From Bifiguratus adelaidae (lineage: Eukaryota; Mucoromycota; Endogonomycetes; Endogonales), in the NCBI GenBank assembly GCA_002261195.1, contig MVBO01000042.1, positions 964-64,963 of the forward strand: a stretch of 64,000 nucleotides of DNA, read 5' to 3'. Below the pieces are notes generated by a model. It made no database searches, had not been told where the DNA came from, and was given only the letters and a program-made list of their open reading frames with translations. Position numbers and translations under genes: made by a program. Numbering within the stretch: the first letter of the stretch is position 1; each line of letters opens with the position of its first letter. Below, piece by piece: positions 33,381 to 45,400 of this stretch.

Positions 33381-33925
33381 TTCTCAGAACTTCATAGCTT
33401 TTTGCGCAAGTAGTTCCCATTGTTGAAGGCATTGGCGGACGGACTTTTCACGCGTGGTCTACCTACAGAAATTTGGCAGTAAATGCGCGACATATAGCGC
33501 AAATCACCAAATTATAGTCACATAGGTGAACTGGGAACGAGTGTCGAGCCCCAAAACACCATCCATAACCCAATTCCATTATTTGCTTATCGGATTGAAT
33601 GCGACACCTGTTCGCAGTTATAGGCATTCTAAGTCGTAATCACCATCAGATAAGGATACCCATATAGTCTATCTTATCATCTGTCAAATCTGGTACCATT
33701 TGAGATTGAATTCGAAAATATCCTCGCAAATAGGTCGACACTGGTACTGGTTAGTACTGCAATCTCTGATGAATTTCTAATCGTCCCAAAGAAAAGAGTG
33801 GGGAATGTTTTTTGAACAAACAGGCAAGAAAGAGTATGGAGTATAATTTGGAGCACGCAACGCACGGACACACGAGGTTCAATAGCTTCGGTATCGCGGG
33901 AAAATCGCGACTTGTTTCTCATTTC

Positions 33926-33937
33926 AGGGTTAGGGTT
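33926..33937 (+). promoter_or_regulatory. Telomere-box AGGGTTAGGGTT upstream of tRNA-Ser
   Basis: Two telomere-repeat units whose end lies 52 bases before the tRNA-Ser gene, same strand, mirroring the arrangement at tRNA-Ile. Confidence 0.5.
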
Positions 33938-33989
33938 CTCATGGTGCTTTAAGTATATATAATTTTTTGGAAATTTACTAACAACAAAA

Positions 33990-34070
33990 GACACCATGGC
34001 GCAGTGGTACCGCGGTAGACTGCTAATCTATTTCCCTTTGGGTTCCCAGGTTCGAATCCTGGTGGTGTCG
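33990..34070 (+). tRNA. tRNA-Ser (anticodon GCT)
   Basis: Acceptor GACACCA pairs with TGGTGTC, discriminator G. Anticodon stem GTAGA/TCTAT with loop CTGCTAA gives anticodon GCT (Ser, AGC/AGT codons). The long variable arm with a CCC-TTT-GGG hairpin marks a class II tRNA, and the T arm CCAGG-TTCGAAT-CCTGG carries the B box GGTTCGAATCC. There is no intron. Confidence 0.96.
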
Positions 34071-34074
34071 ATTC

Positions 34075-34080
34075 TTTTTT
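34075..34080 (+). terminator. RNA polymerase III terminator (T6)
   Basis: Six T residues four bases after the tRNA-Ser end, with a second T5 run at 34084-34088 as possible backup. Confidence 0.8.
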
Positions 34081-34435
34081 GCGTTTTTGGCTCGGCTCGC
34101 AAGGCACCTTTGACTTTAGGGGCCCAGGATCTAAGGGGGTTGTGCCAACGATCATGAATCGACTGTCTAAGTGTTAAAGAGTCATCTGGAATGCTTACAC
34201 AATGATTCTTCTCCCCTGTATTTGAGTTGTTTCTCCGTAATTGACGGTGCAGGTGACTCGAGTGTGATACGCACACGACTCTTGCTCTTTTTTGAACGTT
34301 TGGTCAAGAGAGCAAATAGGGAGCATAGTTGCTCTTTTCCTTGCTCTATTTCACTCTCACGGCTTGTTGCGTCCACTCTGATACCTCTTTAACTCCTCTC
34401 ATACTCTCATCTCTAATTCACCTCACCATTTGCTC
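34081..34435. other. Intergenic upstream of RAP1
   Basis: 355 bases between the tRNA-Ser terminator and the RAP1 start. The last 100 bases are pyrimidine-rich (CTCTT/CTCTC repeats), a common feature of fungal core promoters. No gene seen. Confidence 0.5.
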
Positions 34436-35226
34436 ATGCGAGAGTACAAGCTGGTGGTGCTTGGGTCTGGTGGTGTTGGAAAGTCTGCGCTGGTAAGTGT
34501 TGGAAAACACGTCTGGAGTCATCGATTGGGTCGTGTCTGTGCGCAGCAGTCGGTCCCTATCACAGGTGTATGCTGAGCGCGGTGCACAGCAAGCCTGTCG
34601 GGGGGCAAGGCGCCTGCTTTCTCGTTCGCGATACCATCCAGCCACAGAAATAGCCAAGGAGTAACGCTTGTCGTTCTGTAGACAGTGCAGTTTGTACAAT
34701 CCATCTTTGTGGAGCGCTATGATCCCACGATTGAAGACTCTTATCGAAAGCAAGTAGAAGTCGACGGCCAACAGTGTATGCTGGAAATCCTGGATACCGC
34801 CGGCACAGAACAGTTTACTGCCATGCGAGACTTGTATATGAAGAATGGACAAGGTTTCATCCTCGTGTTTTCAATAACGAGCATGGTGACCATGAACGAC
34901 TTACACGAACTACGCGAACAGATATTACGGGTGAAGGACTCCGACAAGGTACGTTTTGTAGATACCACCTAACCCGCCCTTGCTCACTCATCGTCTAGGT
35001 CCCCATGGTGTTGGTGGGTAATAAGTGCGATTTGGAAGATGAACGCATGGTGTCAAGGGAACAAGGCATGATGTTATCACAGCAATGGGGTGCCATTCCC
35101 TTCTATGAGACATCTGCGCGACAAAAGATCAACGTCGACGAGGTCTTCTTTGACCTTGTGCGCCAGATCAATAGGCAAATGCCAAGTAGAGTGGAGAGAA
35201 AACGCAAGAAGTGTGTGATTCTATAA
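34436..35226 (+). CDS. RAP1: Ras-family small GTPase, RAP1/RSR1 type
   Basis: Membrane-bound GTP switch; in fungi the RSR1/BUD1 branch directs site selection and polarised growth. Three phase-0 exons (34436-34492, 34682-34948, 34999-35226) give 183 residues. The N-terminus [19 protein letters not shown] is RAP-like; G1 GSGGVGKS (10-17), switch [10 protein letters not shown]3 DTAGTEQ, NKCD and ETSAR are all intact. The polybasic tail ends in CVIL, a geranylgeranylation CAAX box. The first intron (34493-34681, 189 bases) is about three times the usual length. VPS33 begins only 15 bases after the stop codon. Confidence 0.96.
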
Positions 35227-35241
35227 AATACTCGTTTGACC

Positions 35242-37761
35242 ATGTCACATATAGGGCACACGTCCTTGAACGTGTCCAGTTTGCGCGAGACTGCGCGTAA
35301 GGGTGTTATCGAGCTCTTGGACTCGGTGAGTGAGAGCACTGTGCGCGTAATGCCTCTCATGCTCATGTCTTTGGCTTCAGGTGAGAGGCCGGAAAGGGTT
35401 GGTGCTGGATCCTCTACTGACCGGTCCACTGAGTCTGGTGGCCGAGTTTCAGCTCATGAAGGTAGGTGGGCTGTCAGACTAGGGTACATCTGGCGTCGAT
35501 CGTTTATCGAGGTGGTTTACAGGACCATGGAGTCGAGAAGATATATCACCTGCAGCCAGGCATACTCGATACAGAGTGTGAGAGTTTGATATACCTCTGT
35601 CGACCTAAACTCAAGTACATGAAGTATATTACCGGTGGGGATGCGTCTACCATGCAAGTTGAAGTGGTGCTTTTGCTCACATGTCTATAGAGCAAGTCAA
35701 ACATCACCTCGATGCGCGCCGTCGGATTGACTATTCGCTCTTTTTGGTGCCCCAGCAGACGCTAATATGTAAACGAGTGCTTGAGGAGGCTGGAATCCTT
35801 GGCGACATATCCATTGGCTCATTTCCCATGGAATGGATACCCTTCGAAGACGATCTTATTAGTATGGAACTGGATGGTGGGACATGGCGGGAACTGTATC
35901 TGGTAGGTCATCCTTGGATGCATTGGGGACTGGCGCGCTGAATGTCCAAATGTTAGGATGGAGACGATACCTCGATATATTACGCAGCCAAAGCTTTAAT
36001 GAAACTACAGAAGCAGTATGGTCTGTTTCCGCGGATTGTGGGCAAGGGCGATTGCGCTCAAGTGAGTCACTGGCTCTAATGTTCCCTCCTTGGCTCACGT
36101 TGACGTCTTCAGCAACTCTGTGATATGCTATTGCGGATGCGACGAGAGCAAGCAGTTATCGATGACAATTCTTATACACACAGTGCTAATCCTACTGAAT
36201 CCATCTCCACAATCATCGACCAAATCATCATTATTGATCGCTCTGTTGATCTTGTCACGCCGCTTTGCACGCAACTGACCTATGAGGGATTGATTGATGA
36301 GCTCAAAGGAATTCATCACTGTAAGTAACAACGTGTCGCGTTAAGTGAATATACTCAATCGCTCGTAGCCTTCTTAGAGCTCGATGCTTCCAAGGTTGGA
36401 AATACACAACAAGGTCAAGGTGGTGCACAAGCAAGAAATCCGACGTCACCTGGGACCGGACACGGTGGAATTAAGAAGAGGAATTACGCTCTGAATTCCT
36501 CAGATGCCTTGTTTGCCCAACTTCGAGATCTCAATTTTGCTATCGTTGGCGGCTTGCTCAACAAAACGGCAAAGCGTCTGAATGACAGTTATGAGGAACG
36601 CAATCAGGCCAAGACACCGGCACAGCTTCGGGAATTTGTCGGCAAGCTGAGAAAGCTAGAAGAAGAACGTGCGGCGCTTCAGACCCACACTGCCATAGCC
36701 GAGGATCTCATCAAGACCACCGTATCAGCCGAATTCAACCGGATGCTCGAGGTACAACAAAGTAGGTTGTTCAAACACGGGACAAGTCAGGCGTTTAACC
36801 ATTCTTTAGACCTCATTGCCGGCATCCTCGATAGCACCAAAGATACCGATTATATAGAGGAGCTCATCAACAAGGGAGCGCCACTTATTCAAGTTCTTCG
36901 TCTGCTATGTCTCCTTTCGCTAACGCAAGGCGGTATTAAACCCAAAAACTATGAATTTTTCAAGCGTGAAATCATGCAGGTAGGCTGGTTTTCCGCATGG
37001 AGCATCTAATGTGACCTTACTTGTAGTCGTATGGCTATGAACACATGCACACCTTCAGAAATCTCGAAACTCTCGGCATATTGTCCATCAAAGCATCCTC
37101 TTCAGCCTCCCGCAGCAACTTTGCCCACGCTCGACGCGCTCTACGATTACTCGTCGATGACGTGGATGATCACAACCCCAATGACATTGCCTACGTCTAC
37201 TCTGGGTACGCGCCGATCAGTATACGGCTGGTACAGTGCGTTACCCAACGATTGCAACCCAACAACGTGGCCAGCGGAAGCATGAGTTTACTCAGTAATG
37301 TCGTGGGCAGCAGCAATGCCAGTGTCATTAGCGGCCGCCCTGGATCAGACAAGCAAACTGACAAATCAAAACAAGCCGAAGGTTGGAAAGGCTTTGAAGA
37401 GGTGCTTAAGCTCCTGCCTGGAAGAGTGTTCGATGAAGTTCAAAAATTGGAAGGCGTTACGGAAGCCCAGGTGAGAGATGCTCAGGCCAAGGCGAAGCGG
37501 TTGCATACTTTACGCAATGCCAAAACGACGCTTGTCTTCTTTTTGGGCGGGTGCACCTATACTGAAGTAGCTGCCATACGTTTCCTAGCGCAACAGGAAG
37601 AAGGTAAGGCGCGCAGGTTGCCATTGCACCGTTTTGGTGAACCTCCCTTAGGACAACGCGACTATCTGATCGCTACTACACAATTGATCAATGGAAACAC
37701 ATTGTTGGAGAGTGTCATGCAAGGCGTAAAACGACCCGAGGCACCGGTGACCTCCCCATAG
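35242..37761 (+). CDS. VPS33: VPS33, Sec1/Munc18 subunit of HOPS/CORVET
   Basis: SM-family protein that templates SNARE assembly in the HOPS and CORVET tethers for fusion at vacuole and endosome. Eight exons (35242-35325, 35381-35461, 35523-35634, 35691-35902, 35957-36061, 36113-36320, 36369-36979, 37027-37761) give 715 residues. The N-terminus [20 protein letters not shown] and [11 protein letters not shown] are family hallmarks; [30 protein letters not shown] is the core SM motif; [20 protein letters not shown] is the C-terminal conserved block. A TATAAAAT sequence at 35222-35229 overlaps the RAP1 stop codon but is too close to this ATG to act as a normal TATA box. Confidence 0.95.
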
Positions 37762-37922
37762 GTGTTTAGACCCTCTTGGGCTCTCGTCAGGGGTTATTGT
37801 TTTTGGAAGCGTCATACCCACATAAACATATAACAGTGGGGCACATGTACATGCATTTGAACTAAAATACAGCATGCTGCCTGTCGCTACAGTAAAGGCT
37901 TCGTGTTATGGAGTTTGAGATC

Positions 37923-40776
37923 TCAGCTCGGTACCGTGACTTGCGAAGCATCAAGACCTAAAGCATGGAGGAAAAGATTGGTGTTGGCAATACCGAGAGC
38001 AGCCTCATCCGCTGGCACACGTGGATTGGCAGCAGCAGCAACGTTCTGCAATACCTTTTCCCTGAAAAAAATACGAGCGCTTAGACTTGCATAGTCCACA
38101 TTCTTCGAAATATGTCTTGCGCTTACCTGACCTCGGTGACAAGGATATGTTGTTGTTCCATGGAAGCGCCGACGGCCATAGCAGCTAGAAATTGCCAAAC
38201 ATATGTATCATTCGCAGCAGAGACTGGAGGGAATATGCCCAGAAAGTGGTTTTGTAATGTTGAAAAAAGGTTGTTGTAGATTCCTGTCCATTGTGAAAGT
38301 TCCATGTCGTCAACGTGCTGTTCTTTGAGTATCTCGGCCCTACTCAGGAATATTGTCAAAAATGCCAGACCGGCTTTCGTCTTTGTGATCTTTGGGATAT
38401 TGTTTCGATCAAGGAAAATGGCCATGAGTCCGAGAACGATCTTAAAGGGAGCATCAGAGATAAATCCGAGGGCAAACGGAATGACGTGGTTGACAAAGTA
38501 GTCGATCTGGTATTGAACATCCTTATTGATACCAGCTGGGGCCGATATGTCGTAGAGACCGGGTTGACAAACGTCCAGGGAATCAAAGTTGGCGACAAGC
38601 ATGGTAAGCATTGTCAAGGTTTGCTCCGGCGTGAGATGTCGGACAATCCGAGCCACCAGCTTTTTAGCTTTGGGAACAGATAAGAAAGCGATGAAAGGAT
38701 GCGGATAGGTTACGCCAATGGGGTCGGTGACTTTCAAAAGTTCCCATAGCTTCTGCAAATGGCCTCCATAGTCTTCATTCCATCGCTTGACTGCATCTTG
38801 ATGTTGTTCTTCATGTTCTGGACGTGGCTCAGCAGGTGGGCTCAGTCGTCTCAATTGTTCGAGATGAAGAACCTCTGTATATGTGTCTTCCACTCTGCGA
38901 AGAAGCTGTCGTCGTTGATGTATTGTACCGTATGAAGTAGCCTGCGGTGCTGGCTTGGAGACTTTGGTCTCTGCATTGTCTGGTAACGGACTGTCAGCTG
39001 GGCTGCCTTTAGTGGAATCCCGCTTCGACTTGTCTTTGCCTCCATTCTCGGAAGCTTTGCTCACTTGCAGCACTTGTCTTGGGTTGCGCACTGAGTGCAG
39101 GGTGATCTTGCCGAGTGCACCCTCCAACGAGACTTGAAAAGAATATTAGACAAAACACGAGATGGGCTTCCCGCAATATACCTTGTGTTTGTTTGGGTCG
39201 GCGCCTTGCATCATTGACAATTCTCTGGACTTGCTGTTGCATTCTCCACGTAGTGTTCTCTTCCCTTTTACCGCGAGCATTCTTTGGAGGAGGTTCGGTC
39301 ATACGTTCACCCGTCATGGCACCAAGCATGCCAGTCCGCTGAGGACGCGGCACAGGTGCAGCACCTGATCGCTGCCGGAGAGTGCTATATACTTGATAAT
39401 AGAAATCATCGCTGTAGGGATCATCAGAGACGAGCTGCTGCAGCTGGATGCGATGCACGAGATCCTTATCGTGGCGAGACATGAGGCCGTTGTACTTGGA
39501 CTGAGGCAACATCATCATTAGAGATAAAAGTGGACACCTCAAAAAATGTACTTGCCATTGCACGTATCTTGTCTTCAACAGCACGTTCCCTTTGCAATGC
39601 CCTCTCATCCATATGCGGGACGTCCCTTGGCGGGAACAGAAACGCACCGTTGGGGACACCCTGAATACCTGGTGGAGCTTGAATTGGAGGCATTTGTTGG
39701 AAAGGAGCGCTTGGTTGGGGTCCTGTTTGCATTCCTCTCATACTCGCCTCCAGCTCTTCTACAGTCATCATTTTTGGAGGTTCATTGTATGACGGAGCAC
39801 CAAATTGCTGACGAGGCATGGGAGGTGGCCCGACGTTGTCAGGAGCATGTCCTCTCTGCATAGCTGCCTCAACTTCGGCCAAGGTCAATGCTTGCTGAGG
39901 ATAATGACCTTGCCGTCCAAATTCTGGCCTGGGCTGAGACCCGAAATCACCTGGGAATCCGGGTTGTTGGTGCATTATATGAGAGTCTGTGGTATGTCAG
40001 AGGCATTCTTCCAACAAGCTACGTATCGCTTACCTTGACGTCCTGCAGAGAAGTTGCCCCAAATGGATGAAGGTGATTGCACAGCGGGAGCAGGCTTCAG
40101 AAAAGTGACAAGATGAATAACGAACATTGGTGGAACACTTGACCAAATTACCTCATTGAAAGCTCCAACGAAGGTATCCACTGGAAGTCCTCCCATCTTG
40201 GCCGGACCAGTGGTGGACGAAGGTCCGGAATTCACAGCCCAAGGATTACGGAAAGCAGACGTTGCCGTAGAGCCCGATTGTGCTAATATCGGGATGTGTT
40301 AGGACGCCCTGCCGCAGACAGAATGTCACAGCATACCTGAGCCTTGTTGCAGCCATTCTTCCTTAGTCTTTGGTCTTGCTTCTGGGAAGACCGTAAAAGC
40401 CTCCGATTCGCTAATCTTTTCATCGAATGTTCGAGTGCTGCCAGCAAAGTCGAAGTCTTTGCCTGCGAACGGAGACGTTGCGAGCGATCAGTACGTTGCA
40501 TTCCAATACAAAGCGCATTCCCTTACCTACTGCCCCAATGTCACCAAAAGTATCATCATTCAAGTCGTCTCCTGTCTCGTCCAGCTCCAAAGGAGCCTCT
40601 TCGTCCAATTCACCTCCATAATCGTAGATCTCAATGTCCTCCCCTGTGTTCAATGAATACCCATCTATACCACTCTGATCTCCCTGATCACCAGAGCCTG
40701 CGCTGCCCTTTCCTAGCTTAGCAAGCTCTTCCCGTGTTAGAGGCGGTAACTTTGTGTCAAAGCCAAAGAATGACAT
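37923..40776 (-). CDS. PAT1: PAT1, mRNA decapping activator
   Basis: P-body protein that bridges the Lsm1-7 ring, Dhh1 and the decapping enzyme. Eight exons (40776-40527, 40462-40337, 40282-40152, 40094-40034, 39986-39556, 39500-39182, 39132-38127, 38061-37923) give 820 residues. The N-terminus MSFFGFDTKLPPL is the Dhh1-binding FGFD-type motif; the middle is Pro/Gln-rich with two (A)LT/MTVEE(V/L)E(A) segments; then LMSRHDKDLVHRIQLQQLVS with DDPYSDDFYYQVY; the C-terminal alpha-solenoid holds IVRHLTPEQTLTMLTMLVANFDSLDV. Intron 39501-39555 begins with GC (ATG|GCAAGT). Convergent with VPS33 across 161 bases. Confidence 0.95.
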
Positions 40777-41253
40777 GCAAACTAAAGGCGCGCGCAAGAG
40801 CAAAGGCCGCGCACACGACCGAATAACGATGACGTCAGTCAAATTGGAGAGACAATGGGTTTGGCTGGAAGGCATCACTTGATGCCTTTGTGGACTTTAT
40901 TCATGGGATTGTGTTGATAGGGCGGGCTCAACGCTAGTAAACACTGCTTGTTTACACCCACAAGTTGAATACAACAGTTTTCTTAGAGATTAGGCCGTAA
41001 TTCCTAGTATCATATTGAAAATGGGATTTCAGTAAGTTCAACAATTGCAGCGATACAAGTCTCTACCGGTCCTTTATAACAATGTCAAAAGGCGTCTTGC
41101 TCGAATAATGAACTATTTCTCGCTTGAAGGTATATAGACGATGCACCAACCGGCCATGGTTGATTAAGGCAAATGAAACTTTGGTAAGGGTAAAAGAGTC
41201 ATGTATTCACAGGACACGCGTACAGTACACTTTGCAATGTTTCTACAGGTACC
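40777..41253. other. Intergenic, PAT1 promoter and 3' end of membrane gene
   Basis: 477 bases holding the PAT1 5' region. ATGACGTCA (CRE/ATF type) lies at about 40829-40837. No further gene seen. Confidence 0.45.
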
Positions 41254-41970
41254 TTAAGCCTTCTCATTTACTTCTACGGAACCTTCATATGCCGGGGGAG
41301 CGTCCTCGGTGGCAACAGGTTGGTATCCATTGGCCTTCATGAAGAAGGGAACATAGGCAGCAATGACAGGGCGAGGAACGGTGGTTTCCGATTCTTGTTC
41401 CGACCGAACCTTCAAAAAGTAGGAATAGACGGCGAGAGCGTAATGAAGCTTCAACAGGATGCTGATGCCGAGGCCGATAACGATGGCGCTAGCGGTCGCG
41501 ATATACATCTCGCTGCATTCCTCATTGTTCATGTCCGTTCCCATAAGTTCGCTGAAGGACTCCTTGTACTCCTCGTCAGACAGGATTTCATCGCAAACAT
41601 CTTGTTTGACGGCAAATGCGACAACGGAGAAGAGAATAGCAAAGAAGAACTGCAGCGACAAATCGAACCATTGGTAAACGCTGAATACTGACAGGAATTT
41701 GACGTTGCGCGACTTTACACCGAGCAAACCCATGAAGCAAGCCGCAGCTGAAAAGAGCGAATAGAAAGCAATGGCTGTAGGGACAAGGGCATGGGTGCTG
41801 GTATAGTTGGCGGCAGAAACGTAGTTGCATAAGTTCGAGAAGACGCCAAGCATCGCCAAAATGAGTGTAGCGACTCTACACGTGCGTCGTGAGTGGCCTA
41901 TCCCGTGTCTATGGGTCTACGTTGAGCACACTTACCTCAAGTCAATGCAAAAGCAACAAGCAGACAACAT
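41254..41970 (-). CDS. Four-span membrane protein with PPxY motif
   Basis: Exons 41970-41936 and 41875-41254 give 218 residues. The N-terminus MLSACCFCIDLR is followed by four hydrophobic segments (VATLILAMLGVFSNL, AIAFYSLFSAAACFMGLL, LSLQFFFAILFSVVAFAV, ASAIVIGLGISILLKLHYAL), with an acidic Cys-containing loop between spans 3 and 4. The cytosolic tail has EDAPPAYEG, a PPxY site for WW domains of Rsp5/NEDD4-type ubiquitin ligases. The Cys-cluster plus four spans plus PY motif resembles LAPTM-type endosomal proteins; homology is not established. A telomere-box-like site lies upstream. Confidence 0.75.
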
Positions 41971-42043
41971 GATGTAAGGAGTGAGAGGGAGAGAGAAGGA
42001 GACAGGCACGATAAAGGTGGCGAAAGGCTCAGCCTAAGATGAT

Positions 42044-42055
42044 AAACCCTAACCC
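42044..42055 (-). promoter_or_regulatory. Telomere-box (GGGTTAGGGTTT on minus) upstream of membrane gene
   Basis: AAACCCTAACCC on the plus strand, 74 bases upstream of the divergent membrane-protein start codon. The surrounding 41971-42452 gap contains a pyrimidine/purine run (GAGAGGGAGAGAGAAGGAG) and no gene. Confidence 0.45.
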
Positions 42056-42452
42056 AATTCAACACGTAGAATGATGTCGTTGTGTCAAATTCATGTCTCT
42101 TTGTCTCGCATGTCACCCACACCACGTCCTTCGCCTGTTCCTGCGCCACGACCCATCACCAAACCTATGCCAAAGCCAGTCAAGCCTCCCTAGCATCCAT
42201 GCATTGGCGGCGACGGTGCTGTCAAGCTTTAACATTTGTCCGACGAATTAAAGATAACGTGTCAAAAGACTTTTCAAGAGTTGTACACGGAAACCGGTCT
42301 TTCTCGTGAGCTAGCTTAGTCAAGAAGTCTTCCACATTGGATCAATAGGAACTAAAATGTACCACCATTCTCTCTGTTGTATCGAAAGAATAAGAAAGCA
42401 ATGTACTAGGTTGAACAATCATACACGAGATGTGTCAATTGTATGCTATATG

Positions 42453-45400
42453 TCATCGGTGATGCCGTAGAACGCGGTTCGTACCCGGCTTTGAAGGTGT
42501 TTTTGGCTCTTGCTGCCTGCGAGTCTGCTTCTTTCGTGGTGTAGAAGGTGCAGTGGACGTTGGCATTTTCTCATGGAGTTCCTTGACTTCGCCATGTGAT
42601 TTGGCGTGAGAGCGCGTGGACAAGGCTGGTGGAGGTGCATTGAGGAGTTCTTCTTGGTCGTCGTCGGAAACGCTCTTTAGCTCTTCGCTTGCCAATCTCG
42701 AAGAGCGACGTGTCGGTTTCGGCTTGGGGTTTTTGTTAGCATCTCCTGCCTGCGTACTCGAGCCGGTAGACGCGGTTCGAGACGGTGTCGGTGACGGTGA
42801 AGAAGCCTGGCGGCCATCCTTGTCCTGAGCGACAGAAGAACGTCGATGTCGATTGACCTTTTTCGCGGATCTAAGAAAGTCTGGGGCAATGTGATCGAGT
42901 ATCGTAGGAGTTCCCTCCAGTTTCACATCTTCAAAGCGATGCTCGTCCTCTCTTGTGGCCTTTTCAGACTTGACGTCCTCTATCGAAGGCTCTCGTTTCC
43001 TCTTTCGTGGCGATTCTTGAGGAGTGCTTGCACCTTCTTGCTCTATCCAGCACCCTTTGCCCACATAGTACTGCTTCTCGCCTCCGCGCCGAGCGAGAAT
43101 GAGCTTGCGTAAAGGACATTTTGAACGTAAATAGTAGCTCGACTGGACACCCGATTTCCGTTCGCTGTTGCCATTATGACTAGGAGGATGGTGATGGTGA
43201 TGATCATGTTCACCCTCCGACTTTTCATCTTCAAACATCCAAAACACATGAAGATCCTCTTCAGGCGTTGAGCTCGAGGTATCATTCTCTTGATCAATTC
43301 TGCCGTCATTCAGAATCGCCAACAGTTCGTTATGATCGGCATTACAATCATGCTTGCTGATCAGCGAATGAAGCATGTTTGTAGACACAGTATCAGGTGC
43401 ATTCGAGAAGGCGGTGTTCTCATCTTCACCATCAGATTCTACATGACTTCGTGCATCGAAAAAGCTTCGCTCGGATCCTGGCGTAACATTGGCATCCAGG
43501 TGCGTTCTCTTGGCTTTCGGCGTTGGCGTAGTGCTGCGCTTGCCTCGCGAACGTAATGACCTGCTAGGCGTTTGTGGTGAGAGATCCGAGGTTCTTCGCT
43601 TTTGGCTACGCATCTCTCTATCAGTTGTGGAAATGGTGGATTTACGATTCGGAGTAGCTGCAGATGCATCATCGTCGCGTGAGTCTGTCGTTCGTTTCCT
43701 CTTTTGGCTTCGGTTGGCGGGTGAAAGTACGGAATCATGCCTTTTGCCGGTGGGAGATGGTCGAAATTTGCCTTGAAGAGAGACAATTCGTTCTCCTCCC
43801 GTCGTTGACGCAGCTGCATCCTTGACGGCGTCTCCTTGTCCACCCCGAGCTTCCTGTTCGTCACTTAATATACCTCCTTGAGCTGCTGCCGAAGCCGCCT
43901 CTGACTGGATGATCTTGTCGTAGTAATCCACGAGATATTTCACAACGCCAGGACTCCGATAATGCACACGTCTCTCGTGTTCTGAGAATTCTTCCGCCTG
44001 ATGTTCAGCGTCTTCGCCATAGATGGGACGTGACTCGCTATTGGCGCCTCCTGGGACAGACGCGATGTCGTCGCTCGTATCCTCCGCTTCCTTGACTTGC
44101 GCAGGTGTTGTTAGAGCACCTTCATTCTGCGACATAGCTTCACCTTCCTCGAGCGCAGCCTCTTGACCTTGTTCAACAGACCCGCTTTCAATCTCACTAC
44201 CAAGCACTTCGTTGGTACTCTAATGATCAATGTTAATGCTGAATCCACCAAATTATGAATACACGCACCTCTTCAGAACCTGGAGTTTGCAGATACTCAT
44301 CGGCGATGAGATCCATCGTCGTTGTATAGTCCATACCGCTCTCCTGCAACGTGTCTGGAGTGGCAAAGTCAACTGTTGTTTCTGATCGAGTTATGCTCGC
44401 AAATTGAGACGGGAGGGGTGTGGCTAAAGATTGCAAGCTCAACTTAAGGTTGTCTTCGCCCATGCTTTCAACCCCTGGTTGGCTTTCCGGTGTCATCATA
44501 TTCGACAATTCGGCGCCTTGAACTTCCGACAAGTGAGATTGTTCTTTCTGTTGCAGAGAATCAGCAGGTACGTCTTGCTTCTCGTCGACTTCTTGGACCG
44601 CCTTCTCTTCCATTTCCGAAGCAACGACCGGCAGCTCGTGAACACCGGTTTCCTCCTCTTGATCGATGTCGTTGTGTGCTTCCACACTTACTTCGTCGTC
44701 TTCGTAGTCGTCAGACATCTCCTCTCCATGGGTAACCTGGTTGTGACTTTCCCTGTAGGGACAGTCTTCTTCGTCCTCCTCCTCCTCATCTTCTTCCTCT
44801 AGAATGGCGGCATCTTTGGGGGATTGTAATAAATAATATTCTTCCATTTCTTGAAGGTGCAAGTCCGCTTCAGAGAGTTCTTGTCCTTCTGCAGCCAGGC
44901 TTGTCGGATGATCGGCTTCCTGCTCAAGAGAAGACGGTTCAAGCACTGCGCCGTGCACGCTATCTTTGCCAAATGTATCTTGCGCAGAGGCAGCCAGGTC
45001 TGCCATGCGAGAAAACTGGGACTGATCGGCATGCGAGCGTTCATTCAGAGGTTGCGTCGAATACTGCCTGTACAAGCTTGCCAAAGCCGCTAAAGAGGTT
45101 TCCGGAGCTTCGGGTAGTTCATCGTCCTCGCTTTCGCTTGAATAATTGGACCTTCCTCCGTGATAATATCTTACGTAGGGTTGCCCAGCGTCGTCAAAAC
45201 TCAGATTTTCTTCGGAAGGCGGAGATTCCACAGGAAGATAGCGCTCCATTGCGTGCCTTGGAGACAGGTGTGCTTGCTTTGTGGCAAATTGCTGGTCGTC
45301 ATCGGCGAATTCGTCCTCATACTCCTCGTCGTATTCTTCTTCTTTATTCTCCTCTTCTTCTTCGTATTCCTCTTCGTTTTCCTCCGTCATCTCCTTCTCA

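Noticed and set aside
33949-34155. Minus-strand frame across tRNA-Ser (GFEPGNPKGNRLAVYRGTTAPW)
   Set aside because: Same artefact: translation of the tRNA; no protein family support.
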